From positions 1 to 64,000 of IMG/VR virus record IMGVR_UViG_3300037189_023790: 64,000 nucleotides of DNA; one strand, 5' to 3'. Origin of the DNA: a virus. This document shows, in pieces, positions 42,982 to 52,800 of the stretch (position 1 is the first letter of the stretch; the number at the start of each line of letters is the position of its first letter). The notes under the pieces were generated by a model that did not search any database, was not told where the DNA came from, and saw only the letters and a list, made by a program, of their open reading frames with translations. The translations under genes were made by a program, and so were the position numbers.

Positions 42982-43398
42982 TTATAAAGATTTTAATCTT
43001 TCAAGTACATCTTTTGGTGTATGTCCATCAAATTCAAATAAAGCTTTATCCACTTCACGAATTTTAAACAGCTCCCAATCTTTAGCTTTATAATGATTGC
43101 TAATCAGTCCTGTTGGTAATAGAGCAGAAACTATAAACCATTTCTTTTCTTTTTCAAAACAATATTCTCCATCATAATGTTTCCATGATTTATGAACAAA
43201 ATAATCATATTCATCTACAGCAAGTGTGTTAAACAAAGCAGCATTATACATTTTTCTAAATTCGTATAATTCTTCAAATGAATGCCATCCATCGCTTATT
43301 CCATCTGTAGGAATCTGAAAGAAATTAATTAGCTTATTAATCATTTCAGCATTTAACTCATCAATATCAATTTCAATCTTGTTGTTTACTATTTTCAT
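42982..43398 (-). CDS. conserved phage protein of the x-D-G-H-T type, 138 aa
   Basis: ATG 43398 is chosen over an upstream ATG at 43467 because the conserved-looking sequence begins here and overlap with the previous gene is then only 26 bases. Signature segments V-H-K-S-W-K-H-Y-D-G, L-P-T-G-L-I-S-N-H-Y-K and F-D-G-H-T-P-K-D-V-L-E-R-L resemble a family common in phage genomes of varied hosts, function unknown to me. One base separates it from the next gene. Confidence 0.6.
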   Translation of the reverse strand: MKIVNNKIEIDIDELNAEMINKLINFFQIPTDGISDGWHSFEELYEFRKMYNAALFNTLAVDEYDYFVHKSWKHYDGEYCFEKEKKWFIVSALLPTGLISNHYKAKDWELFKIREVDKALFEFDGHTPKDVLERLKSL

Positions 43399-43705
43399 TA
43401 TGATAAGGTTTAAAGTATTGTTCAAATTCTTGAAAAAGTCCTGATGATAGATTTTGAATATGTGCATAATCCATCCAATAGTATTTTTCTTTATAAAACA
43501 ACCTTATAATAGGGTAGTAGGTAAAACTAAAATTATCATCAGATAGATTTAATGCAAAACTATTTAAATAGTTCTCAATAGATTGAGGAAATTCTACAGG
43601 AAAAAGTAAAATATTTTTATGTATCACTTCATCTATTTTAATACAATACATAGGATAGGAAATTGTTTCTCCTTTAATAGTACAATCAATTAGTTCTATT
43701 TTCAT
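43373..43705 (-). CDS. hypothetical protein, 110 aa
   Basis: Unrecognised, mixed alpha/beta with a Tyr/Phe-rich middle. It overlaps both neighbours (26 and 20 bases), confirming one operon. No membrane segment or known motif. Confidence 0.6.
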   Translation of the reverse strand: MKIELIDCTIKGETISYPMYCIKIDEVIHKNILLFPVEFPQSIENYLNSFALNLSDDNFSFTYYPIIRLFYKEKYYWMDYAHIQNLSSGLFQEFEQYFKPYHNENSKQQD

Positions 43706-43958
43706 TTTTTAAAATTTTAATGATTTCTTCAAATGTTTTATTTTCAAATTTGAGATTCTCTGGAAGAATATAACCTTTTTTATAATGCTCAGCTACTTCC
43801 TGTATTATTTTTTCAAAATCTTTTAATGTACTTTTTACAGGAATTCTTCTTGTATATCCTGTAGCTCTATCAAGAACAGTAACATCAGATTGATATAGGT
43901 GCTCTTGATAAACATCTATACCATTTAATTTATATGTATCAAACATATTATTCTGCAT
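43686..43958 (-). CDS. hypothetical protein, 90 aa
   Basis: Unrecognised soluble protein. N-terminal beta-like half with D-V-T-V-L-D-R-A-T-G-Y-T-R-R-I-P-V and a helical C-terminal half. Second gene of the minus operon, overlapping the first by 11 bases. Confidence 0.6.
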   Translation of the reverse strand: MQNNMFDTYKLNGIDVYQEHLYQSDVTVLDRATGYTRRIPVKSTLKDFEKIIQEVAEHYKKGYILPENLKFENKTFEEIIKILKNENRTN

Positions 43959-44121
43959 TAGGATTTAGTTGAATCCAAGTTCCATCTGAATTTCTTTCAA
44001 TAGAATTTTCATCAGTTTCTATTATTGGTATATTTGAAATTGCTAAATTAATTGGTTTTGCTATCACTTCTAAAACTCTTTCAGAAATAGTAGGAACAGA
44101 AATAGATTTTTTACGTGGCAT
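43948..44121 (-). CDS. hypothetical small protein, 57 aa
   Basis: ATG 44121, TAA 43950-43948. Starts M-P-R-K-K-S-I-S-V-P, then a mostly hydrophobic middle and N-S-D-G-T-W-I-Q-L near the end. First gene after the promoter at 44171-44142, with a leader of only ~15 bases. Confidence 0.55.
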   Translation of the reverse strand: MPRKKSISVPTISERVLEVIAKPINLAISNIPIIETDENSIERNSDGTWIQLNPNAE

Positions 44122-44141
44122 GTTATTTATTGTTTTATGCT

Positions 44142-44171
44142 CAAAATTAATGATTTATATTTATAATTCAA
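44142..44171 (-). promoter_or_regulatory. host-type promoter (TTG-N19-TAATTTTG) of the second minus island
   Basis: Minus strand: TTG at 44171-44169, 19-base spacer, TAATTTTG at 44149-44142. It fits the Bacteroidota consensus and sits just before the first gene of the five-gene minus operon. The rest of 44172-44305 is AT-rich leader for the divergent cargo gene, with no further clear signal. Confidence 0.5.
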
Positions 44172-44305
44172 AATAAATCTAGAAATATTTAAGGTAATAC
44201 AAATTCTAATTAGAACTGTTAAATTACAGATTCTACACCTATTTTTGTTTCTTAATTCTAACAATTATACGTTAGAACATCTAATGAAAAATAATTAGAA
44301 ATAAA

Positions 44306-46846
44306 ATGGTAAGTAAATATTCAGCAGGAATTCCTATTCTTCAACCCATTTCTACAATGGACACCTCTCCTTTATATTCTGCTGTTTCTAAAAAACAGGA
44401 ACAATATGATAGAGGATTTCTCACTGTACAAAACAACCTTGATAAATTAGCTTCTACAACAGATTTGGTAAAGAAAGATGATGTAGAAATGTTTAGTAGA
44501 AAAATGCAAGCTAAAGTAGAAGGCTTGAACTCTTTGGGAAATACAGATTTAAGTGATGTGAAATTAGCTTCTTCTCTTGCTTCAGATGTTAATTCTATAG
44601 CAAATGATAAAGAAGTGAAGGATGCTGTATCTTCTACAGTTCAATATAGAAAATGGATGAAGTCTTGGGACAATATTCAAAATAACCCTAAGTTTGCTCA
44701 ATACAATTCTCCTATTAATTATCAATATGATTTAGAGAAGAAAGTGATGCCTTGGTTAAACAATCAAACTAAGAATTTTACTGATAGTTCTCCTACATAT
44801 TTTTTTGACCAGAATGCAGAACTTCTTAAAACCATTAAAGAAATCAAAGGAAGTAGTATTCCCACAACAGATGGTAAATATATTGTAAATGGAAAAAGAG
44901 TAACACCAGAACAATTACAACAAATTGCTTATGATAAAATCTTAACAGATAATAGATTTCAAAAGCAGATGGATGTAAATGCTTGGTATGATGTTAAATC
45001 TAAAACTCCACAACAAATAACAGAAAGAGCTTTAGCTTTAAAAAACGCAGCTATTGAAAATTACAGTGAAAGAATGACTTCCACTGTTAATAAAATGCTG
45101 TTAGATAGAGCAGAGAACAAAGATGTTTCTGAATCTGAAATATTTTTACAAAGAGGAGAAGAAGCCCTCAAACAATTAACAGAAGAAAAAGAAGCATTGT
45201 TAACTGGAAAAATTGATATACAACAATTAGCTTTACAAAACCAAAGAGATGGATTATTAGATTTTGCAGCAAGACAAGCTTGGAGTGACCAAAAACTTAC
45301 AGCTGACCCTTATGGTGTTCTTAAAAAGAGAGAAGAAAGAACTGATGCAAGATTTCAAGCTACAATGGATTATAATGCTCAAAAAGACACTTTAAATTTT
45401 CAACTTAAACAAAGAGAATTAGATATTAAAGCACTTAAAGCTACAGGAAAGCTTCCTCAAAACGGAGTAGGAATGTTAGAAGCTTATGGAGGAACCTACA
45501 CAGCACCTTCTTCAGGTGTGTTATCAGACCCTGATGCAGACTATATTGATAACTATAATAATGAGATTGCTTCTAATTTAAAAAGAGGAGATGAACTAAT
45601 AAAAGACACTGTAGTAAATATTCTTACGACTAATGGGTACTTTAATGCTGCTGCTAAAGTAAAAACTTCTACTTCAATAGGAGAAGTTACAGGGGTTATA
45701 AATAGAGATACAAAAAAAGATGCAAAAGGAATAGAAATAAGAAGACTCTATAATCAGGTGAGACAAAAGTGGATAGATATAAGAGATGGAAAAGATGATG
45801 GTGCTTATTTTATAGCTAATCCTGATGTAGCAAAAGCAATGAATCAAGCTCAAAAGGAGTTTGTAATGGCTGCTGATTTATCAAAGTTGTATAAAGATAC
45901 AGAAGATGCTATATTAAAAGAAAGAAAAATAAGCAGAGCAGAATTAGAAAAAGCTAAAGTGCAAGATTTTTCAAGAGAACAATATGAAATAGAAAAAATG
46001 CAGTTTGATAAAAACCTAGCTTCAGCAGGAGGAAAAGGTACTCCAAGATTTGCAGAATTTGATGTGTGGAAAGCTAATAAAAGAAAAGTTGCAATTAATG
46101 AAAAAACACCTTTAGCTGAACTAAACAAAAGACTTGCTAAACACGAAACTTCTAAAAAGTTATTTTATAACATCACTCCTAATAAAGACTTAATGAAAAC
46201 TGAAAAAGGAGATTATTCTTGGGGAGCGTTAACTAATGGTATTCTTGATACAGCTTTGCAAGAAGGAGTAAAACTTACAGGAAAAGAAGGAACATTTCCT
46301 TTATGGGGACAACAATTAGGAAAACTTGCAGAAAAAAATGCAGATGATTTAAAAGATGTTGAAATAGATAATGTACTATCTGTTTCTTCTCAAGGACTTG
46401 CTACAGTGAAATTTAAAAAAGGAAGTGGAGATAATGCAGAAACTATTGTTGGTGTTGTACAGCTTAATCCTGCTCAAACAGCTTTATGGATGGGAAACAA
46501 AAACACTGATACAAGATTTTCTGATATGATAAAAAGAAATAAAACATCAGGAGCTTTAAATACAACATACAAAGGGATAGTGGTTCCTTACGAAATTGGT
46601 TATAATCCCAGTTCAGATAGTTTTCAAGTAATAATTAGAAGAGGAAATAATCCAAGACCCTTAAAACAAGGTCAAGAGATTTACACATCTAAAAGAGCAG
46701 AAGAATTGGAAGTAGCTATAGAAGAACGAATGCAGGAAATTCATCAAATGTTTATTGCTAAAAATATTCCTAAAGATAAATGGGTGGATATGGCTGCTGA
46801 TATTCTTACAAATACAATTAATTCTGACTCTAACGCTTACAAATAA
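44306..46846 (+). CDS. cargo/ejection protein, 846 aa
   Basis: Large, hydrophilic, mostly helical protein with no enzyme motif, in the position of the crAss-like cargo proteins stored in capsid and tail. Charged coiled-coil parts lie at ~240-380 and ~520-600. A more globular C-terminal domain starts near 640. Its TAA overlaps the ATG of the next giant gene by one base, so the two are likely produced together. Confidence 0.6.
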   Translation: MVSKYSAGIPILQPISTMDTSPLYSAVSKKQEQYDRGFLTVQNNLDKLASTTDLVKKDDVEMFSRKMQAKVEGLNSLGNTDLSDVKLASSLASDVNSIANDKEVKDAVSSTVQYRKWMKSWDNIQNNPKFAQYNSPINYQYDLEKKVMPWLNNQTKNFTDSSPTYFFDQNAELLKTIKEIKGSSIPTTDGKYIVNGKRVTPEQLQQIAYDKILTDNRFQKQMDVNAWYDVKSKTPQQITERALALKNAAIENYSERMTSTVNKMLLDRAENKDVSESEIFLQRGEEALKQLTEEKEALLTGKIDIQQLALQNQRDGLLDFAARQAWSDQKLTADPYGVLKKREERTDARFQATMDYNAQKDTLNFQLKQRELDIKALKATGKLPQNGVGMLEAYGGTYTAPSSGVLSDPDADYIDNYNNEIASNLKRGDELIKDTVVNILTTNGYFNAAAKVKTSTSIGEVTGVINRDTKKDAKGIEIRRLYNQVRQKWIDIRDGKDDGAYFIANPDVAKAMNQAQKEFVMAADLSKLYKDTEDAILKERKISRAELEKAKVQDFSREQYEIEKMQFDKNLASAGGKGTPRFAEFDVWKANKRKVAINEKTPLAELNKRLAKHETSKKLFYNITPNKDLMKTEKGDYSWGALTNGILDTALQEGVKLTGKEGTFPLWGQQLGKLAEKNADDLKDVEIDNVLSVSSQGLATVKFKKGSGDNAETIVGVVQLNPAQTALWMGNKNTDTRFSDMIKRNKTSGALNTTYKGIVVPYEIGYNPSSDSFQVIIRRGNNPRPLKQGQEIYTSKRAEELEVAIEERMQEIHQMFIAKNIPKDKWVDMAADILTNTINSDSNAYK

Positions 46847-49800
46847 TGCCAGAACCTATTATACCAAATTTTCCTAACATACCTCTTAGTTTTCCTGCAC
46901 CACAAGCAGATAAAACAAAACTTATTGTTCCTTCAATAGGAGGAGTGAGAGGAAAAGAAGACCTACTTACATCCGCACAAAAATTAGCTAATACTCCTTT
47001 TAAAAAGAATAATGAGTTTAACACACCTTATTCAGAAGTGAGTAAGGAAGACCTTGCTCGTTATCCTAATGAAACTGTATTTGAGAGTATAAACACCAAT
47101 CCTTCTTATGAGGATGCGATGAGAAACACTCAATCAGAAACAGAAAGAGCTTGGAACACCACTAAGGTGTTTGGAGCAAATGCTGCTTCTATGTTTACTA
47201 CAGGACTTGCTACAATTCCTAATGTTATAGGAAGTGTGATGAACAACACTATAGGAGAAACAGAGTTTGGTAAAGAGTTTAATTTGGGATATGATAGTGG
47301 AGTAAACAAATCTCTATTTGAATGGAGAGATGAGATAGAAGCTCAAAACAGAAATTATAAATCAGATTGGGCAAATAATCACTGGATACAAAATCTTCTT
47401 CCTTTTATTGGAGATGGGGGATTTCAAGAAGCTGTTAAATCAGCAGGGTATGGATTGGGTGTAGCTGCTGAAATGTATTTAACAGGAGGACTTAGTAAAA
47501 TATTAGGAGTTGGTACAGCGTTTGCTAAAGTAGCAAATGGTACAGCTAAATTAGGAGGAAAAATTGCTTCTTCTATTTATGCCGTTGATAAAATGGAAAA
47601 TGCTGTAAAAGGAATTGCAGATGCAGCTTCCACTTTTAGCAGAATAAATCCAGCTTTATCTACAGAAGCTAACATTTTAAGATTTGCAGAAAAGGTTCCT
47701 GATGCTTTTAGATTGTATGTAGGTGCTCATGGAGAAGCTTCATTTGAAGCTCTTGAAGGAGAGCAGAGGATGAAACAAGAGTTGGGAAAATTGTATGAAC
47801 AAAAGAATGGTAGAAAAGCAGAAGGTGATGATTTAAAACTTATAGAGAAGATTTCTAAAAAAGCAGGGCAGGATAGATATTTATTAAACCTTGCTGTACT
47901 TGCTGTTCCTAATTATTTACAAGTGGGTAAACTAATGGAAACATTTCCATTGGGTAGAACTGCTAAATCTTTCTGGGATGATGTAAGACCTAACTCTGTA
48001 ATTTTTGATGAAGCTACAAGGAAATTCGGTGTTAATACAAAAGGATTTGAATTTAAAACATCTTCTCCATTCTGGGAAAAAGGAGTAGGTAAAGCAGTCA
48101 AAAAAGCAACAGAGGGTAGTGTAGGATTTTTAGCAAGATTTCCTAAATCCACTCTATCTATTTCTGAAGGATTTGAAGAATTAGGACAGCTTTATATTGA
48201 TGAACTTACTAATAGTACATATAAAACAGCTTTTTTAAATAAGGATAAATCTCCTACATTAACTAATTGGGAAGCAAATAAAAATGCTTTATCTAAAGTG
48301 TTTTCTAAAGAAGGAGCAGAATCTTTTTTAATGGGGATAATTGGAGGGGTTGCTCAACAAGGAGGTACAAAAATCTTTGAAATGTTGAGAGATGATTTCA
48401 AAGGTAATACAAAGGAAGAACTTGCTAAAAATCAAGTGTTAGCTGAACAACTTAATACATTGATTAAGGACGATGCCCCTAAAGCTTTTCAAGAATATTT
48501 AAACAGTGTTAATGCAAATTCTATTGGTGGAAGTGCTGTTAATAAAATAAAATCAACATTAGCTACAGAAAATCTATCCGAAGCTCAAAACATTGCTGCA
48601 CAAGGAAATGACCAATTTAATTATCAAAATCTTAAACAACAAAATCTATTTGAATTTATTTCTCCATTTGTTGAAAATGGAAAGATAGATGTTTTAACAA
48701 GTTATTTAGAAGATTTAAAAAAATACAAAGAAGAGGATTTAGGAGAATTTTTTGGGAACAACACAGAAATTTCAAGCGTATATTCTTTTGTTGATAGTGC
48801 TATTTCAAAAGCAAAAGAATTAGATAAAGTGCAAAAAAATATAGCAATTAGATATATTAATCCTTATAAAATATCTCCTAATAATGAGGAAGAAACTACT
48901 AAATATGTTCTTTATGAGAATTTCAAAAAAGAATTAGGACATAAAATATGGAATCTTTCAAGATTTAATGAAAGAAAAAATGAAATAGCTTCTGAATTAG
49001 GACAATATAAAGATTTCTTTAAACTTGCATCTGAATCTCTTTCTGAGTTTAAAACGCTTATTGATAGTAAAATTACAACACTAAAAGGAGAAATTGCTGC
49101 TATTAATGCTATTCCTCTTTCAGGAGAAGCTGGAGCTTTTAATAGAAATCTTGAAACTTTGAAACTTACACAATTAGAAGCTCTTGAAAATGCTAAAAAG
49201 AATTTAGATGTAAAAAATGAGGAAGAATATGTAGATGCTGTGAGAGCTACATTTGAAGCGTTTACACAGGAAACTGTTGATGATATTCCTGATAAATTAC
49301 AAAGAGCATTTGATTTGGGATTGTTAGATAGAAGTATTAAACAAACAGAATTGATTTATAAAGCTCTTGACAAACAATCAGGGTTTGAAACTTTTATTAA
49401 AGATAGAGAGGCATTCTTTAGTGATGTTACAAATAAAAAGGAACTTGAAAAGAAAATAGAAGAAAATAAAGATGTTATAAAATCCTCTAATTTAGATGAT
49501 GATATTCTTAATGGAATTGTTGCAGAAAATAATTCTAAAGATATTCCTGAAGCAATTGCTAAAGAGCAGATAAAGCAGGTAAAAAAAGACCAAGTAGAAG
49601 CTGTTAAAGTAAATGAAAAAGCAAATTTTTATGAGTATAGTGGTAAGTTCTGGAAAATTATTCCTGAAAAAGGAAAAGAATATATACAGGAATTACAAGC
49701 TGATGGAAAAGTAAAAAGACCAATTACTAAAATCCTTTATGATAAAACTAAAATAACCCTTCTTCCTTCATCAACAAAAATTGTAGAGCCTATAAAAGGA

Positions 49801-52800
49801 GTGAATGTTTATTTTATTGCAGATGGAAAAGGATATGGTAGAAATACTAATTCTTACGAAAATGGAGAGTTTACAGATAAGAATTATTATCCATTAAAAC
49901 CTGATGGAAAAGGATATTTAAGTAAATTACTCTTTTCACCTATAAATATTGTTCCAACACAAAGCTTTCAAACTCTTGCAGAATTAAATAAAGCATTAGG
50001 GGTTTCACCTGTTGAAATCAGTACACAGGATGAATGGGATGTAGAGCTTCCACAAGCAGATAAAACAAAACCCGAATTTCAAATACATCCATCTATTTTA
50101 AATCTTAGAAAAGAAGGTAGTGAAAGAGGAATTCTTATATATGCAGAAGCAGGTAGTGGTAAAAGTGATTTTGTCAGTAAGTATAGTCCAAATGTTCCTG
50201 TTATTGAAGCAGATGATAGAATTGTAAAATACTTACAGGAGAAATATCCTTTATTATCTTTTACTGTTGAAGAAATAGAGAGGAGAAGAAAAAAAGAATT
50301 AGAATCTATAAGTGGAATTAAAAGAATAAGTGGAGGTAAAACCTCTTATGCTTGGAGAGCTTCTGATGGTTCAAATGTTTTTAGTTATGATAATGTTGTT
50401 TCTAAAGAAGAAGTTGAAAATAAAATTAATGAAAAATATAACAAACAAATTAATACACTTGAAACATCTGGTTATATTGGTGTATTAACAAATGCAGGAA
50501 TTAATTTTTCAGAAGCAGAAAGTGAAAACGTCAAGAATCTACTTATAGATGTAATTAAAGAAAATAAAAACAGTGTAGTGTTGTTTTCAAATCTTAATGT
50601 ACTTTCTAAATTTACAACAATAGATTTAATTGTAAACAAGAAGAATAAAGCTACATTAGGAAATGTTCCTGTATATGAATTAGAGGAAGGGTTTGTAGAA
50701 AATTTATTGAGAGATGGAATTACTGTTAATAAAGCTAAATCTTTTACACAATCTAAAATAGTAACTGTTTATCATCATACCAAAACACCTATTAAAGATT
50801 TTGATTTTAATAATTTTCAAAGAGGAAAAAAACAAATAAGTCAATTTGGAGATGGCTTAAATGTATCTTCTAATTCCACCTCTTTTTTAATTAACAGATA
50901 TGGAAATCCTATAGAGGGGGAAATTGATGAAAAAGATTTTATTGAGATTGATTCAAACAAAACAGGGAAAGAAATTTCAATATTACTTAAAAAGCAAGGA
51001 TTTATATTGTCTGAAAATTATGATGATTTTAATGAATCTTTAAATATAAATCCCGGAGATTCAATGGTTTTATTTACAGACTTTCAAAAAAATAATAATA
51101 CAGTTAATGGTGTTAAAATATTGAATCATGTTTTAGGAGAAAATAATGAAAAAATAGCTCCTTTTTATGTAATTTATAACGCTAAATCTTTTTATGGAAA
51201 AGGTTCATTAAATAAAAAAATACAAGAAACACCCAAAGTAGGTAGTGGTGTAGTAGATAACCCTGCATTAAGTGTAGAGAGTACGGCTAAAGCGTTGGAT
51301 GAAGTTGTTAATGATAAAAATCTTTCAGACCAACAGAAGTTAATGAAAGGGGCAGAAGTAATTTCTTCTGTCTTAGAACCTGTTTTAGAGAATATGCCAA
51401 ATGCAGATAAATTAGCTTTAGCAGAATTAACAGGAGATAAAACAAATGCCATTAAGAAAAATAAGATAGCGATAGAATATGTAAAAGCGAAAATAAATAA
51501 TTCAAATCCTGAATTAGTAAAAGCAGTAGAATCCCTACTATTTAAAGAACAATCTACATCTACTACTCAATCTGGAATAGAAGCTAAGAAAGCTGATATA
51601 GAAAGAAGAAGAGAAGAATTAGGATTACAAAAGGTATTAAATATTTATCCTCCTGACCAATCTAGTGGTTATAGAATAAAAATAAAGGGAGATAAATATG
51701 AAGTTCTTGTTCAATTTACAGGTAAAAAATGGGATATTTTTCCTAAACAAAAAAATGGAAAATTTCAAGCAACTGACCCTGAAACAGGCAATGCTTTAAT
51801 AATTAATAAAGAACAAGGTAGAAAATTAGTAGAAAAATATTTACCTAAAAAACTTATTGATTTGATAGAACAAGCTGAATCTATTAAAGGGATTGAAAAT
51901 CAACAAAAATTTGAACAAGGTAAAATTAAAGAGTATGTGGATTTATTTAGAAAAGAATGGTTACAAGAAAGAATACCTATAGAAAAAGAATTGCTAGAAT
52001 TTTATCAATCTGATAAATTTGATAGAGAAAAAGAATCTAAGGAAAGAGTAATAAAAGCACAACAAGGAGTAATTGCTAAATATAATGTAGAATTAGTAGA
52101 GCTATATAGAAAAGAAGAGCAAGCAGAATATGCTGCAATGTCTAATCCAAATGATGAAGCAAAGAAAAAAGAAATTTATGATAGGTATGATAAGTTAATC
52201 ACTCCTTTATTAAATAAAATTAAAAAAGATGTAACACCTACACAATCAAATGAAGGAAGTATTCTTTATTATGGAGGAACTGATGAAAATGGAAAATTTT
52301 ATGATGACTATAAAAGAAAAGCTGGAGAAGAATTCTATTTTCAAATTGTTCCAAATGCAGATGGAACAGCTAAATTAATTCCTAATACTTCTTTACAAAC
52401 TGCAAAAGTAATGTTAGAAAATAGAAATATTTTTGATGCTTCTGTAGTGTTTGATAAGGTAAGTTATACCCCAACAAAGATGTTTGTGTTGGAAGATGGT
52501 ATAGTTCAAAAAACAACTGATGGGTGGGAGATAATTAAAAAAGCAGTTGTTACTATAATTGATGAAAAAACTAATATTGAAAAAGCAATACAAGACGAAT
52601 TAAATAACTTAATAAATAAGTATTCAATTAAACCTCGTATTAAAGATTATGTTATAAATAAAAATACTACAGAAAGAGATTTACAAAGACAATTTCTAAT
52701 AGGGTATAATATGGCTGTATCTATAAAAAAAGATATTGATTTTATATATTCTAAATATAATAAAAACTTAACTCCTTTAGAAAACACTCAAAATTTATTA

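Noticed and set aside
43399-43467. Longer start (ATG 43467) for the x-D-G-H-T family gene
   Set aside because: The extra 23 residues are low-complexity and would overlap the upstream gene by 95 bases; ATG 43398 fits the usual short overlaps.
44240-44247. TATTTTTG before the cargo gene at 44306 as a host-type promoter
   Set aside because: The -33 TTG is not at the right distance; in such AT-rich DNA the 8-mer alone is expected by chance.
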